Positions 21,386-29,878 are shown, counted from the first letter of the stretch. The stretch is 64,000 bases of DNA from Castellaniella daejeonensis (GCF_039523555.1 NZ_BAAAFN010000015.1:1-64000), one strand, 5' to 3'. Notes: a model not told the origin generated them from the sequence alone. Program-made: numbers and translations.

Positions 21386-22177
21386 TCAGTCCAGCTGGCG
21401 GTAGATGGCCTCGGCCAGCGCGTACAGCCGTTCGCGCGGCAATGCGGCGCTGACCGCGTAGCCCTGGCGCCCGTCGATCCAGTAGAAGCCTTGGGCCGAC
21501 TCGTCGCCGGTCCAGTGGAAGGCCACCGGCGGTGCCGCGGCGGCCCCGTCTTCCCGCGACAGCACCGAGACGTACAGCGTCACGCGCTCGCCGGCCGGAT
21601 CCTGGTACATGAACTGCGCGCGCGCCTGCCCGGCTTCGCCCGGCAGCAGGCGGCCGCCGACCAGATGGAAGCCCTGGGCTTCGAGCACCGGCACCTTGAG
21701 CTGAACCCCCAGCCGTTTGGACAGCCATTGCACCAGGTGCGCCTGCTGCTGCGCCGCCACTTCCACGGGGTGGCGCTGTTCCGGCACGTAGACCGCATGG
21801 GCGGCGGCGGCCTCGCGCACGAAGACGGGCAACTGCGCCTGGGCGGCCTGCGGCCAGGCGCCCGGTGCCCGGCTGCCCAGGCCGTAGCCCAGCCCAAGGC
21901 CCAGGCTGAGCATCACGCCGGCTGCCAGTGCGTGCGGCCAGTGCCATTGCAGCGGCGGCCGGCGCAGTGCCTGGCGCAGCCGCCGCGGCACCGGTTCGTC
22001 CAGTACCTGGGCATGCAGGGCGCGCAAGCTGGCGCATTGCGCCTGCAGGGCGGCCACGCGGGCCGCCTCGCCGGGATGTTCCGACAGCCATTGCGCCACC
22101 TCCGCGGCGCGCCCGGGCGCAAGCTCTCCATCCACCCAGGCATGCAGCGTGGTTTCGTCGGGGCGGTTCATGGACAT
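21386..22177 (-). CDS. anti-sigma factor, membrane anchored
   Basis: A 263-residue protein with the N-terminal anti-sigma layout DETTLHAWVDGELAPGRAAEVAQWLSEHP (residues ~7-35), one membrane helix at about 83-103 (HALAAGVMLSLGLGLGYGLG) and a ~150-residue periplasmic domain. It lacks the His-x3-Cys-x2-Cys zinc motif of ZAS-type anti-sigmas. It starts 13 bp after the ECF sigma stop on the same strand, so it very likely sequesters that sigma factor at the inner membrane. The ATG at 22177 (MSMNRP) has GAAGGA nine bases upstream. The inducing signal is unknown. Confidence 0.85.
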   Translation of the reverse strand: MSMNRPDETTLHAWVDGELAPGRAAEVAQWLSEHPGEAARVAALQAQCASLRALHAQVLDEPVPRRLRQALRRPPLQWHWPHALAAGVMLSLGLGLGYGLGSRAPGAWPQAAQAQLPVFVREAAAAHAVYVPEQRHPVEVAAQQQAHLVQWLSKRLGVQLKVPVLEAQGFHLVGGRLLPGEAGQARAQFMYQDPAGERVTLYVSVLSREDGAAAAPPVAFHWTGDESAQGFYWIDGRQGYAVSAALPRERLYALAEAIYRQLD

Positions 22178-22190
22178 CGATTGCGTTCCT

Positions 22191-22718
22191 TCATTTGATG
22201 GCCTTCAGTGTCGCCCGGGAAGGCGCGCCGCCTTCCATCAGGCGCCGCAGCTGTTCGCGCGCCCGCGCCAGGCGGGACATGACCGTGCCGATGGGAATGT
22301 CGAGCATCCGCGCCGTCTCGGCGTAGCTGTATTGCTCCATCGCCACCAGCAGCAACACTTCGCGCGCCTGCGGCGCCAGCAGCGTCAGTGCGTGCTGCAG
22401 GTCGAGCCGCAGCCCCAGGTCCGAGGTGGGGTCGTGCGCGGGCCCCAGGGTCTCGTCCCAGTCGACCATGCGCCGCCGCGCCGCCTGTTGCCACTGGTTG
22501 GCGAAGAGGTTGTGCATCAGGGTGAGCAGCCAGCCGCGCAGGGCCGCCTGCACCTGGTCCGCCGACGCGGCGTCGGGCGGCCGCCACAGTGCCCATTTCT
22601 GGCAGGCGCGCTCCAGCGTATCCTGCACCAGGTCGTCCGCGCGGGCGGCATCGCCCACCAGAACCCGCGCATAGCGGCGCAGGCGCGGGATGTGGACGAT
22701 GACGGCGTCGATGTCCAC
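22191..22718 (-). CDS. ECF-family RNA polymerase sigma factor
   Basis: A 175-residue ECF sigma factor with sigma region 2 (RRYARVLVGDAARADDLVQDTLERACQKW) and region 4 (LLVAMEQYSYAETARMLDIPIGTVMSRLARAREQL). It uses a GTG start at 22718, decided by the frame and family length; the ribosome site is weak, so translation may depend on coupling to the gene 12 bp upstream. It is sandwiched between a secreted protein gene and an anti-sigma gene, a known three-gene arrangement. It probably directs its own operon promoter upstream of 23120. Confidence 0.92.
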   Translation of the reverse strand: MDIDAVIVHIPRLRRYARVLVGDAARADDLVQDTLERACQKWALWRPPDAASADQVQAALRGWLLTLMHNLFANQWQQAARRRMVDWDETLGPAHDPTSDLGLRLDLQHALTLLAPQAREVLLLVAMEQYSYAETARMLDIPIGTVMSRLARAREQLRRLMEGGAPSRATLKAIK

Positions 22719-22730
22719 GCGGGACCGTGC

Positions 22731-23120
22731 TCAGGGCTTGGCGGCGTGCCAGGCGTTGTTGAGAAGGCCGTCGCCCGATTTGTCGCCGGGCTTGGCGTCC
22801 TTGCTCCAGTAGTAGAGCGGACGGCCCTTGTAGGCCCATTGCTTGCTGCCGTCGTCGCGGGTGATCACGCTCCAGTCGCCGGCGGCGGTGTCTTCCGCGG
22901 CTGCCATCAGCGGTGGCCAGTTGGCGGCGCAGCCGCCGTTGCATACGCTCTTGCCGGACCCCTCGGGGTCTTTGTCGAAGACGTAGAGCGTCATCTGGTT
23001 GGGGCCGACCAGCATGCCGTTCATGGCGGTGGCCGGGGTTTGCGCCTGGGCCGCGGGCGCCAGAAGGCTGGCGGCAAGCAGCGCCGGCCCGAGGATGCGG
23101 AAGGATGCGGGACGGATCAT
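22731..23120 (-). CDS. secreted repeat (COG4315-type) protein
   Basis: A 129-residue exported protein. Signal peptide at about 1-26 (ILGPALLAASLLAPAAQAQ, cleavage after AQA). The mature part has the two short repeats of the family: MTLYVFDKDPEGSGKSVCNGGCAANWPPL and KQWAYKGRPLYYWSKDAKPGDKSGDG, with a Cys-x3-Cys pair. The function of this family is unknown; it often accompanies ECF sigma/anti-sigma genes, as here. First gene of the operon with a strong AAGGAG site. Confidence 0.88.
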   Translation of the reverse strand: MIRPASFRILGPALLAASLLAPAAQAQTPATAMNGMLVGPNQMTLYVFDKDPEGSGKSVCNGGCAANWPPLMAAAEDTAAGDWSVITRDDGSKQWAYKGRPLYYWSKDAKPGDKSGDGLLNNAWHAAKP

Positions 23121-23151
23121 GGCAGTTCTCCTTGTGTGGTTGACCTGCGGT

Positions 23152-23178
23152 AAACAGTCCGGCCGGGCGGTTTATTCC
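23152..23178 (-). promoter_or_regulatory. candidate ECF-type promoter
   Basis: Read leftward: GGAATAAA (23178-23171) as -35 and CTGTTT (23157-23152) as -10, 16 bp between GGAAT and CTGTTT. This ECF-like spacing and GGAA core sit 32 bp upstream of the operon's first ATG. It suggests the sigma factor drives its own operon, but no second copy is in the window to compare. Confidence 0.3.
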
Positions 23179-23277
23179 ATTGGACACCGTATCGGAATGA
23201 AAAATAACCCCCCCTTGCCGCGTTCGCGGCATGCCGTTCCTCTGGAGCGCTTTTCATCGCGGAGCAGACCGCCGATG

Positions 23278-23311
23278 AAAAAAACCGCCGGGACCGTGGC
23301 CGGTCCGGCGG
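23278..23311 (-). terminator. intrinsic terminator of glcB or of the region read leftward
   Basis: Read leftward, CCGCCGG and its complement close a GC-rich stem with one bulge, followed by seven T (23284-23278). It lies 34 bp beyond the glcB stop. Confidence 0.88.
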
Positions 23312-23344
23312 TTTCCGGGATGCCGGGACGGGTGTCCCGGGGGA

Positions 23345-25519
23345 TCAGGCCTTGGCGGCGAGTTCCGCCTTCTTCACCTGGCGCCAGCGGTGCAGCAGGG
23401 GCTCGGTGTAGCCGTTGGGCTGTTCCAGCCCCTTGAAGATCAGGTCGCTGGCGGCCTTGAAGGCGCAGGACGTGTCGAAGTGGCCGGCCATCGGCTCGTA
23501 GGCGGGATCGCCCGCATTCTGCTTGTCCACCACGGCGGCCATGCGGCGCAGTGTCTCCTCGACCTGTTCGCGGGTGGCGATGCCGTGCAGCAGCCAGTTG
23601 GCGATGTGCTGGCTGGAAATCCGCAACGTGGCGCGGTCTTCCATCAGGCCGATGTCGTGGATGTCGGGGACTTTCGAGCAGCCCACGCCCTGGTCGATCC
23701 AGCGCACCACGTAGCCCAGGATGCCCTGGCAGTTGTTGTCCAGCTCCTGCTGGATCTGCTCGGCGGTCCAGTGGGGGTCGCGGGCGACCGGCACGGTCAG
23801 GATGCGGTCGGTGTAGTCCTCATGGTGGTTTTCCAGGGATTTCTGGACTTCGACCACGTCGACCTGGTGGTAGTGCAGGGCGTGCAGCGTGGCCGCGGTC
23901 GGCGAAGGCACCCAGGCGGTGTTCCCGCCGGCCTTCACGTGGGCGATTTTCTGCTCCAGCATGGCGGCCATCAGGTCGGGCATGGCCCACATGCCCTTGC
24001 CGATCTGGGCGTGGCCGCGCAGGCCGCATTCCAGGCCGGTCTGCACGTTGTTCAGCTCGTAGGCCTGGATCCAGGCCTGGGTCTTCATGTCGCCCTTGCG
24101 CACCATGGCGCCGGCGCGCATGGAGGTATGCAGTTCGTCGCCGGTCCGGTCCAGGAAGCCGGTGTTGATGAACACGACGCGCTCGGCGGCGGCGGCGATG
24201 CAGGCCTTGAGGTTGACGCTGGTGCGGCGTTCCTCGTCCATGATGCCCATCTTGATGGTGTTGGGCGACAGGCCGAGGAGCTGCTCGACGCGGCCGAAGA
24301 CCTCGCCGGCGAAGGCGACCTCGTCGGGGCCGTGCATCTTCGGCTTGACGATGTAGATCGAGCCGGTGCGGGAGTTGCGGCGCGCCTGCAGGTCGTGGAT
24401 GGCGATCAGCGACGTGCAGACGGCATCCAGGATGCCTTCGGGCACTTCGTTGCCGTCCCGGTCGAGGATGGCGGGGTTGGTCATCAGGTGGCCGACGTTG
24501 CGCACGAACATCAGCGAGCGGCCATGCAGGCGGGCCGGGGCGCCGTCGCGGCCCGTGTATTCGCGGTCCGGGTTCAGGCGGCGGGTGATGGTCCTGCCGC
24601 CCTTGACCAGGTCTTCGGTCAGGTCGCCCTTCATCAGGCCCAGCCAGTTGCGGTAGGCCAGGACCTTGTCGTCCGCGTCCACGGCGGCGACGGAGTCCTC
24701 GCAGTCCATGATGGTGGTCAGGGCCGCTTCGACGACCACGTCCTTGATGTGGGCCGGATCGGTCTTGCCGATGGGGTGGCTGGCGTCGAACTGGATTTCG
24801 ACGTGCAGGCCATGATGGCGCAGGATCAGGGCCTGCGGGGCGGCGGCATCGCCGCGGTGGCCCAGGAAGGCGCTGTCGTCGGCCAGGCCGGTGGCCGTGC
24901 CGTCCTTCAGCGTGACGCGCAGGCTGCCTTCGACGACGGCGTAGGCCGTGGCGTCATTGTGGGAACCCTGGGCCAGCGGGAAGCTGTCGTCCAGGAACCG
25001 GCGGGCGAAGGCGATGACGCGCGCGCCGCGCACCGGGTTGTAGGCGCCGCCGCGCGTGGCGCCGTCGGTCTCGGGAATGGCGTCGGTGCCGTACAGGGCG
25101 TCGTACAGGCTGCCCCAGCGGGCGTTGGCGGCGTTCAGGGCATAGCGGGCGTTCATGACCGGCACGACCAGCTGCGGGCCGGCCTGGACGGTGATTTCGC
25201 TGTCGACGTTCGCGGTGGTGACGGCGACCTGCGCGGGGACGTCCTTCAGGTAGCCGATGTCCTTCAGGAAGGCGCGGTAGGCGGCGGGGTCGGCGATGGG
25301 GCCGGGGTGCCTGGCGTACCAGTCGTCCAGGGCTGCCTGGAGACGGTCGCGCTCGGCCAGCAGGGCGCGGTTCCTGGGGGCCAGGTCATGAATGATCGCC
25401 GCGAGGCCTTCCCAGAAGGCGGCCGGCTGTACGCCCGTGCCTGGCAGGGCTTCTTGTTCCAGGAAGCGATGCAGCGAGGCGGCGATCTGGAGTCCATGGC
25501 TGGAAATGCGATCGGTCAT
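23345..25519 (-). CDS. glcB: malate synthase G
   Basis: Condenses glyoxylate with acetyl-CoA to give malate (glyoxylate assimilation). 724 residues, typical for the monomeric G isoform (~723) rather than the shorter A form. Marks: TTANVDSEITVQAGPQLVVPVMNARYALN near residue 103, the DCEDSVAAVD motif near 270, RSLMFVRNVGHLM with the catalytic Arg near 335, VKPKMHGPDEVAF near 390, and GIMDEERRTS near 430. Monocistronic with its own promoter and terminator. Lying next to the gcl operon, it gives the cell a second outlet for glyoxylate. Confidence 0.97.
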   Translation of the reverse strand: MTDRISSHGLQIAASLHRFLEQEALPGTGVQPAAFWEGLAAIIHDLAPRNRALLAERDRLQAALDDWYARHPGPIADPAAYRAFLKDIGYLKDVPAQVAVTTANVDSEITVQAGPQLVVPVMNARYALNAANARWGSLYDALYGTDAIPETDGATRGGAYNPVRGARVIAFARRFLDDSFPLAQGSHNDATAYAVVEGSLRVTLKDGTATGLADDSAFLGHRGDAAAPQALILRHHGLHVEIQFDASHPIGKTDPAHIKDVVVEAALTTIMDCEDSVAAVDADDKVLAYRNWLGLMKGDLTEDLVKGGRTITRRLNPDREYTGRDGAPARLHGRSLMFVRNVGHLMTNPAILDRDGNEVPEGILDAVCTSLIAIHDLQARRNSRTGSIYIVKPKMHGPDEVAFAGEVFGRVEQLLGLSPNTIKMGIMDEERRTSVNLKACIAAAAERVVFINTGFLDRTGDELHTSMRAGAMVRKGDMKTQAWIQAYELNNVQTGLECGLRGHAQIGKGMWAMPDLMAAMLEQKIAHVKAGGNTAWVPSPTAATLHALHYHQVDVVEVQKSLENHHEDYTDRILTVPVARDPHWTAEQIQQELDNNCQGILGYVVRWIDQGVGCSKVPDIHDIGLMEDRATLRISSQHIANWLLHGIATREQVEETLRRMAAVVDKQNAGDPAYEPMAGHFDTSCAFKAASDLIFKGLEQPNGYTEPLLHRWRQVKKAELAAKA

Positions 25520-25553
25520 GATGGTCCTTGGATAATCTGGGAGTCAATTCTGG

Positions 25554-25582
25554 ATTATAGGCAGTCTTCTATAAGAGTTAAA
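25554..25582 (-). promoter_or_regulatory. glcB promoter with overlapping inverted repeat
   Basis: Read leftward: perfect -10 TATAAT (25559-25554), 17-bp spacer, weak -35 TTTAAC (25582-25577). An inverted repeat TTATAG-N8-CTATAA (25555-25574) covers the -10 and most of the spacer, the position expected of a repressor site. Confidence 0.55.
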
Positions 25583-25636
25583 GGGCGCCTGCGCCCCGGA
25601 CCAGGGTTCCGATGCGCGTGCAAGTACCTGTCGCAC

Positions 25637-25669
25637 AAAAGAAAACGCCCGCCTCCGGGGAGGCGGGCG
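25637..25669 (-). terminator. intrinsic terminator of the gcl-pyk operon
   Basis: Perfect 10-bp stem CGCCCGCCTC (25646-25655) / GAGGCGGGCG (25660-25669), 4-nt loop. Read leftward it is followed by TTTTCTTTTG. It lies about 75 bp after the pyk stop. Confidence 0.92.
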
Positions 25670-25742
25670 GGCTATATGCCGGTCCGGATAGTGCTTATTA
25701 GGGAACCGCCAGGCTGGCCAGGCGGCCCGCTGCGGGGGCGCG

Positions 25743-27161
25743 TCAGGAGACCTGGGCGATGTGCAGCAGGTTGGTGCTGCCGCTGCGTCCGAAAGGCAGG
25801 CCGGCGATCACGATCAGCGTGTCGCCGGTCTCGGCCAGGCCGGCCTGCCGGGCGGCTGCGGCGGCCCGGTCGATCATTTCGGTCGATTCCCGCAACTGCT
25901 CGGGAAAGAGTACCGGGCGCACGCCCCAGGCCAGGGCCAGGCGGCGGGCCGTTTCCGGCTGCGGGGTCAGGGCCAGGATCGGCGTGGCGGGGCGTTCGCG
26001 GCTGGCGCGCAGGGCACTGAATCCCGAAGCCGTGTAGGCCACGGTCGCGGCCGGTTCCAGCAGGCCCGCGACGCGGCGCAGGGCGCAGCAGATGGCGTCG
26101 GGGATGTTGGCCTCGGCCGGGCTGTGGGTGGCGTCCAGGTTGGCACGCCAGGACGGGTCGGCCTCGACCTCGCGGATGATGTGCTCCATGATGGTGACCG
26201 CCTCGACCGGGTACTGCCCCGAGGCCGATTCGGCCGACAGCATGACGGCGTCGGCGCCGCTGTAGACGGCAGTGGCCACGTCCGAGGCCTCGGCGCGGGT
26301 GGGCACAGGCGCGGAGATCATGGATTCCAGCATCTGCGTGGCGACGACCACCGGCTTGCCGGCGGCGCGGGCCCGGCGCACGATGCGCTGCTGCAGCACC
26401 GGCACGCGCTGCGGGGGCAGCTCGACGCCCAGGTCGCCGCGCGCCACCATGATGCCGTCGGCCTGGCCGACGATGGCGTCCAGGTGCTCGATGGCGGCGG
26501 GCTTCTCGAGCTTGGCCATGATCCAGGCCCGGCCGCCGATCAGGCCGCGCGCCTCGACGATATCCTCCGGGCGCTGCACGAAGGACAGGGCGACCCAGTC
26601 GACACCCAGCGACAGGCCGAACTCCAGGTCGGCCCGGTCCTTGGGCGTGAGGGGGGAAATCGGCAGGATGACGCCGGGCACGTTGACACCCTTGCGGTCT
26701 GACAGCGGGCCGCCCACCAGCACCGTGGTCTCGGCGAAGTCGGGGCCGTGGCGGTCCACGCGCAGGCGCAGCTTGCCGTCGTCCAGCAGCAGGTCGGTGC
26801 CGTCTTCCAGGGCGGCGAAGATTTCGGGATGCGGCAGGTTGGCGCGTGCGGCGTCGCCTTCGGCCGGGTCCAGGTCCAGGCGAAAGGCCTGGCCCGCCGT
26901 CAGGGTGGTCTTGCCCCCGGCGATCCGGCCCACGCGCAGCTTCGGCCCCTGCAGGTCCATCAGGATGCCGATGGGGCGGCCCAGTTCCTGCTCGACCTGG
27001 CGGATGAGGCGGTGGCGTTCGGCGTGATCCTCGTGCGAGCCGTGGCTGAAGTTCAGGCGGAACACATTGGCCCCTGCCTGGGCCAGGGCGCGGATCTGTT
27101 CGAGCGATGAGCTGGCCGGCCCCAGGGTGGCCAGGATGCGGGCGCGGCGATCGGCCTTCAT
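25743..27161 (-). CDS. pyk: pyruvate kinase (TtuE-like), end of the glyoxylate operon
   Basis: Converts phosphoenolpyruvate and ADP to pyruvate and ATP. 472 residues, full length. Marks: RRARILATLGPASS at the N-terminus, FRLNFSHGSHEDH near 34, MDLQGPKLRVG near 68, IMAKLEKPAAIEHLD near 212 (catalytic Lys), MVARGDLGVELPPQRVP near 236 and ATQMLESMISAPVPTRAEASDV near 268. The start ATG overlaps the stop of the GlcG-like gene (ATGA), so it is translationally coupled as last gene of gcl-hyi-glxR-kinase-GlcG-pyk. This mirrors ttuD-ttuE pairs in tartrate/glyoxylate operons, where the kinase product is carried on to pyruvate. Confidence 0.95.
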   Translation of the reverse strand: MKADRRARILATLGPASSSLEQIRALAQAGANVFRLNFSHGSHEDHAERHRLIRQVEQELGRPIGILMDLQGPKLRVGRIAGGKTTLTAGQAFRLDLDPAEGDAARANLPHPEIFAALEDGTDLLLDDGKLRLRVDRHGPDFAETTVLVGGPLSDRKGVNVPGVILPISPLTPKDRADLEFGLSLGVDWVALSFVQRPEDIVEARGLIGGRAWIMAKLEKPAAIEHLDAIVGQADGIMVARGDLGVELPPQRVPVLQQRIVRRARAAGKPVVVATQMLESMISAPVPTRAEASDVATAVYSGADAVMLSAESASGQYPVEAVTIMEHIIREVEADPSWRANLDATHSPAEANIPDAICCALRRVAGLLEPAATVAYTASGFSALRASRERPATPILALTPQPETARRLALAWGVRPVLFPEQLRESTEMIDRAAAAARQAGLAETGDTLIVIAGLPFGRSGSTNLLHIAQVS

Positions 27162-27589
27162 GCCCGGGCTCCCGCGGGGGTGCCATCGTCGCCGTCCAGG
27201 GCGGCGACGCCGGCGCGGGCCACCTGGGCGTCCTGCCCGGCCTGCACGCCGGAAACGCCGACCGCGCCGATCAGGCTGCCGTCGAAATAGATGGGCTCGC
27301 CGCCTTCCAGGGGCACGACCGGCATGGAAAGGGCGGCGATGCGGCCCTGGTTGACCATGTCTTCGTAGACCTTGCTGGGCTTGCCGCTGAGGATGCAGGT
27401 CCGGGCCTTTTCCGGCGCGATCCGGGCGCTCATGAGCGGGGCGCCGTCCATGCGCTGCAGCCACACGCTGTGGCCGCCGGCGTCGCAGATGGCGATGCTG
27501 ACGTTCCAGCCGTTGCGGCGGGCTTCGGCCTCGGCTGCGCCCGCCATGCGGCGCGCGTCTTCGAGTGTCAGGACTCTGATGGTCTTCAT
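27158..27589 (-). CDS. GlcG/HbpS family (DUF336) protein
   Basis: A 143-residue protein of the GlcG/HbpS fold. Marks: TLEDARRMAGAAEAEARRN near residue 7, VSIAICDAGGHSVWLQRMDGA near 30, KARTCILSGKPSKV near 62 and the glycine-rich FDGSLIGAVGVSG near 102. Family members are known from glycolate operons and as heme-binding HbpS; no enzymatic activity is settled. Here it lies between the glycerate kinase and pyruvate kinase genes, and its TGA overlaps the pyk ATG. A role tied to glycolate/glyoxylate metabolism is suggested by context only. No signal peptide is seen, so it is probably cytoplasmic. The C-terminal ~20 residues, rich in Ala, Gly and Asp, are less conserved-looking. Confidence 0.85.
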   Translation of the reverse strand: MKTIRVLTLEDARRMAGAAEAEARRNGWNVSIAICDAGGHSVWLQRMDGAPLMSARIAPEKARTCILSGKPSKVYEDMVNQGRIAALSMPVVPLEGGEPIYFDGSLIGAVGVSGVQAGQDAQVARAGVAALDGDDGTPAGARA

Positions 27590-27618
27590 GCTGTGTCTCC
27601 TGGAGGACGCCATGGGGT

Positions 27619-28881
27619 TCAGAGAACCAGGATGGCGCGGAAATCGTTGACGTTGGTCAGTGTGGGCCCGGTGACCAGGGAATCGCCCAGCCGTTCGAAG
27701 AAGCCGTGGCCGTCGTTGTCGTCGAGGTGGGCGCGCGGCGGCATGCCGGCCGCCCAGGCGCGCGCCAGGGTGTCGGGGCCGATCAGGGCGCCGGCGATCT
27801 CTTCCTGGCCGTCCACCCCGTCGGTGTCGCCCGCCAGGGCGTGGATGTCCCGGGCGCCGTCCAGGGCGATGGCCATGGACAGCAGGCATTCCACGTTGCG
27901 CCCGCCGCGGCCCTGGCCGCGCACGGTGACGGTGGTCTCGCCGCCGGACAGCAGCACGCAGGGGGCGGGGATCGGCTGGCCATGGGCCCGCACCTGCAGG
28001 GCGATGCCGCCCAGGACCTTGCCGACGTCGCGGGCCTCGCCCTCGATGCGGTCGCCCAGCAGCAGCGGTGCGACGCCTGCTTCGCGGGCCACCGAGGCCG
28101 CGGCTTCCAGGGCCATCTGGGGCGTTGCGATCAGGTGGGTCTCGACGCGCGCCAGCCGGGCGTCGCCGGGTTTCAGGGTCTCGCCTTCGCCGGATTCCAG
28201 CAGCCGGCGCGCCCCTGCCGGCAGGTCGATGCCGTAGCGGCTCACGATGTCCAGCGCGTCGGCGCAGGTGCTCGGGTCGGCCACGGTCGGCCCGGAAGCG
28301 ATGTCGCACGGCTGGTCGCCGGGGACGTCGGAGATCAGCAGGTTGACCACGCGTGCGGGGGCGCAGGCCGCCGCGAGGCGGCCGCCCTTGATGCCCGACA
28401 GGTGGCGGCGCACGCAGTTCATCTCGGAGATCGTCGCGCCGGATTTCAGCAGGGCGCGGTTGATCGCCTGCTTGTCGGCGAGCGCCACCCCGGTGCCGGG
28501 CACGGGCAGCAGCGAGGATCCCCCGCCCGAGATCAGGCAGATCACCAGATCGTCGGGCGTGAGGCCCGACACCAGTTCGAACAGCCGCCGGGCGGCGCGT
28601 TCGCCGGCTTCGTCGGGCACGGGATGGGCGGCTTCGACGATCTCGATGCGTTCGCAGGGCACGGCGTATCCGTAGCGGGTGACGACCAGGCCTTCGATGG
28701 GGCCGGCCCAGTGCCGCTCGAAGGCCTGCGCCATGGCGGCCGAGGCCTTGCCGGCGCCGATGACGATCGTGCGTCCCTTGGAACGTTGCGGCAGGAAGGC
28801 GGGGATGCAGTGTTCGGGCTGGGCGGCGCGCACGGCTGCCTGGAACATGCGGGTGAGGAGCTCGCGGGGCGAGAGGTTCAT
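27619..28881 (-). CDS. ttuD: MOFRL-family glycerate 2-kinase (annotated in relatives as hydroxypyruvate reductase TtuD)
   Basis: A 420-residue enzyme of the GckA/TtuD family that phosphorylates D-glycerate to 2-phosphoglycerate; older literature names it hydroxypyruvate reductase. N-terminal DUF4147 domain: IVIGAGKASAAMAQAFE near 39, AAHPVPDEAG near 84, CLISGGGSSLLPVP near 113 and NCVRRHLSGIKGGRLA near 153. The C-terminal MOFRL domain has LLSGGETTVTVRGQGRGGRN near 308 and AGDTDGVDG near 346. It follows glxR, which makes glycerate, and precedes pyk, so the operon needs only enolase to reach pyruvate. A very stable hairpin lies between glxR and this gene. Start ATG at 28881 has GGGATG upstream. 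Confidence 0.92.
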   Translation of the reverse strand: MNLSPRELLTRMFQAAVRAAQPEHCIPAFLPQRSKGRTIVIGAGKASAAMAQAFERHWAGPIEGLVVTRYGYAVPCERIEIVEAAHPVPDEAGERAARRLFELVSGLTPDDLVICLISGGGSSLLPVPGTGVALADKQAINRALLKSGATISEMNCVRRHLSGIKGGRLAAACAPARVVNLLISDVPGDQPCDIASGPTVADPSTCADALDIVSRYGIDLPAGARRLLESGEGETLKPGDARLARVETHLIATPQMALEAAASVAREAGVAPLLLGDRIEGEARDVGKVLGGIALQVRAHGQPIPAPCVLLSGGETTVTVRGQGRGGRNVECLLSMAIALDGARDIHALAGDTDGVDGQEEIAGALIGPDTLARAWAAGMPPRAHLDDNDGHGFFERLGDSLVTGPTLTNVNDFRAILVL

Positions 28882-28934
28882 GGTGCGTCCATCCCGAGGG
28901 TGAGGGGCGGCCGGGAGCCGCCGCGGTTTGCGGC

Positions 28935-28978
28935 CTGTCCGGCGGGCGCGTGCCCAAGGGAGCGCGCCCGCCGGACAG
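28935..28978. repeat. 16-bp perfect hairpin between glxR and the glycerate kinase gene
   Basis: CTGTCCGGCGGGCGCG (28935-28950) and its exact complement (28963-28978) around a 12-nt loop. No T-tract follows on either strand, so it is not a standard terminator. In the operon mRNA it would sit 15 nt after the glxR stop, suited to protecting or processing the upstream message. Confidence 0.8.
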
Positions 28979-28993
28979 AATGCAGGATACCGC

Positions 28994-29878
28994 TTACTGT
29001 CCGATCTCGTGGTTCGCCAGGATCTCCAGGGCGCGCACCATGCCGGAATGGTCCCAGCCGGCGCCGCCGTGGGCCACGCAGGTGTTGAACAGTTCCTGGG
29101 CCACGGCCGTGCTGGGCAGGGCCAGGCCCAGCTGGCGGGCGGTGGTCAGGGCCAGGTTCAGGTCCTTCTGGTGCAGGTTGATGCGGAAGCCCGGATCGAA
29201 GGTGCGCTTGACCATGCGCTCGCCATGCACTTCCAGGATGCGCGAGCTGGCAAAGCCGCCCATCAGCGCCTGGCGGACCTTGGCCGGATCGGCGCCGGCC
29301 TTGGAGGCCAGGACCAGGGCTTCGCCCACGGCCTCGATGGTCAGGGCGACGATGATCTGGTTGGCGACCTTGGTGGTCTGGCCGTCTCCGTTGCCGCCCA
29401 CCAGGGTGATGTTCTTGCCCATCAGCTCGAAGATCGGCTTGCAGCGGTCGAAGGCTGCCTGGCTGCCGCCGACCATGATGGTCAGGCTGGCCGCCTTGGC
29501 GCCGACTTCGCCGCCGGACACCGGGGCGTCCAGGTATTCGCAGCCCAGCGCATTGATCTTCTTGGCGAATTCCTTGGTGGCGACGGGCGAGATCGAGCTC
29601 ATGTCGATGACGGTCTTGCCTTTGCTCAGGCCTGCGGCCACCCCGTTCTCGCCGAACAGCACGGCTTCGACATCGGGCGTGTCGGGCACCATGACGATGA
29701 TGATGTCGGAGGCCTTGGCGACTTCGGTGGCGTTGGCAAGCGCCTTGGCGCCCGCGTCCAGCAGGCTCTGCGGAGTCTTGCCGTGGGTGAAGGTGGCCAG
29801 GGTGTGGCCGCCCTGGATGAGGTTGGCGGCCATGGGGCTGCCCATGATGCCCAGACCGATGAAACCGATATTGGCCAT
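28994..29878 (-). CDS. glxR: tartronate semialdehyde reductase (2-hydroxy-3-oxopropionate reductase)
   Basis: NAD(P)H-dependent beta-hydroxyacid dehydrogenase of 294 residues that reduces tartronate semialdehyde to D-glycerate. Marks: N-terminal Rossmann IGFIGLGIMGSPMAANL, substrate-binding YLDAPVSGGEVGAKAA near 115, catalytic lysine region GDGQTTKVANQIIVAL near 161, and KDLNLALTTARQLG near 236. Third gene of the gcl operon, between hyi and the glycerate kinase, exactly where the pathway needs it. AAGGAG lies seven bases before the ATG at 29878. Confidence 0.96.
   Translation of the reverse strand: MANIGFIGLGIMGSPMAANLIQGGHTLATFTHGKTPQSLLDAGAKALANATEVAKASDIIIVMVPDTPDVEAVLFGENGVAAGLSKGKTVIDMSSISPVATKEFAKKINALGCEYLDAPVSGGEVGAKAASLTIMVGGSQAAFDRCKPIFELMGKNITLVGGNGDGQTTKVANQIIVALTIEAVGEALVLASKAGADPAKVRQALMGGFASSRILEVHGERMVKRTFDPGFRINLHQKDLNLALTTARQLGLALPSTAVAQELFNTCVAHGGAGWDHSGMVRALEILANHEIGQ

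Noticed and set aside
23390..26020. 876-codon open frame on the + strand opposite glcB and pyk
   Set aside because: Spans two leftward genes, their promoter and a terminator; composition is that of antisense high-GC codons.
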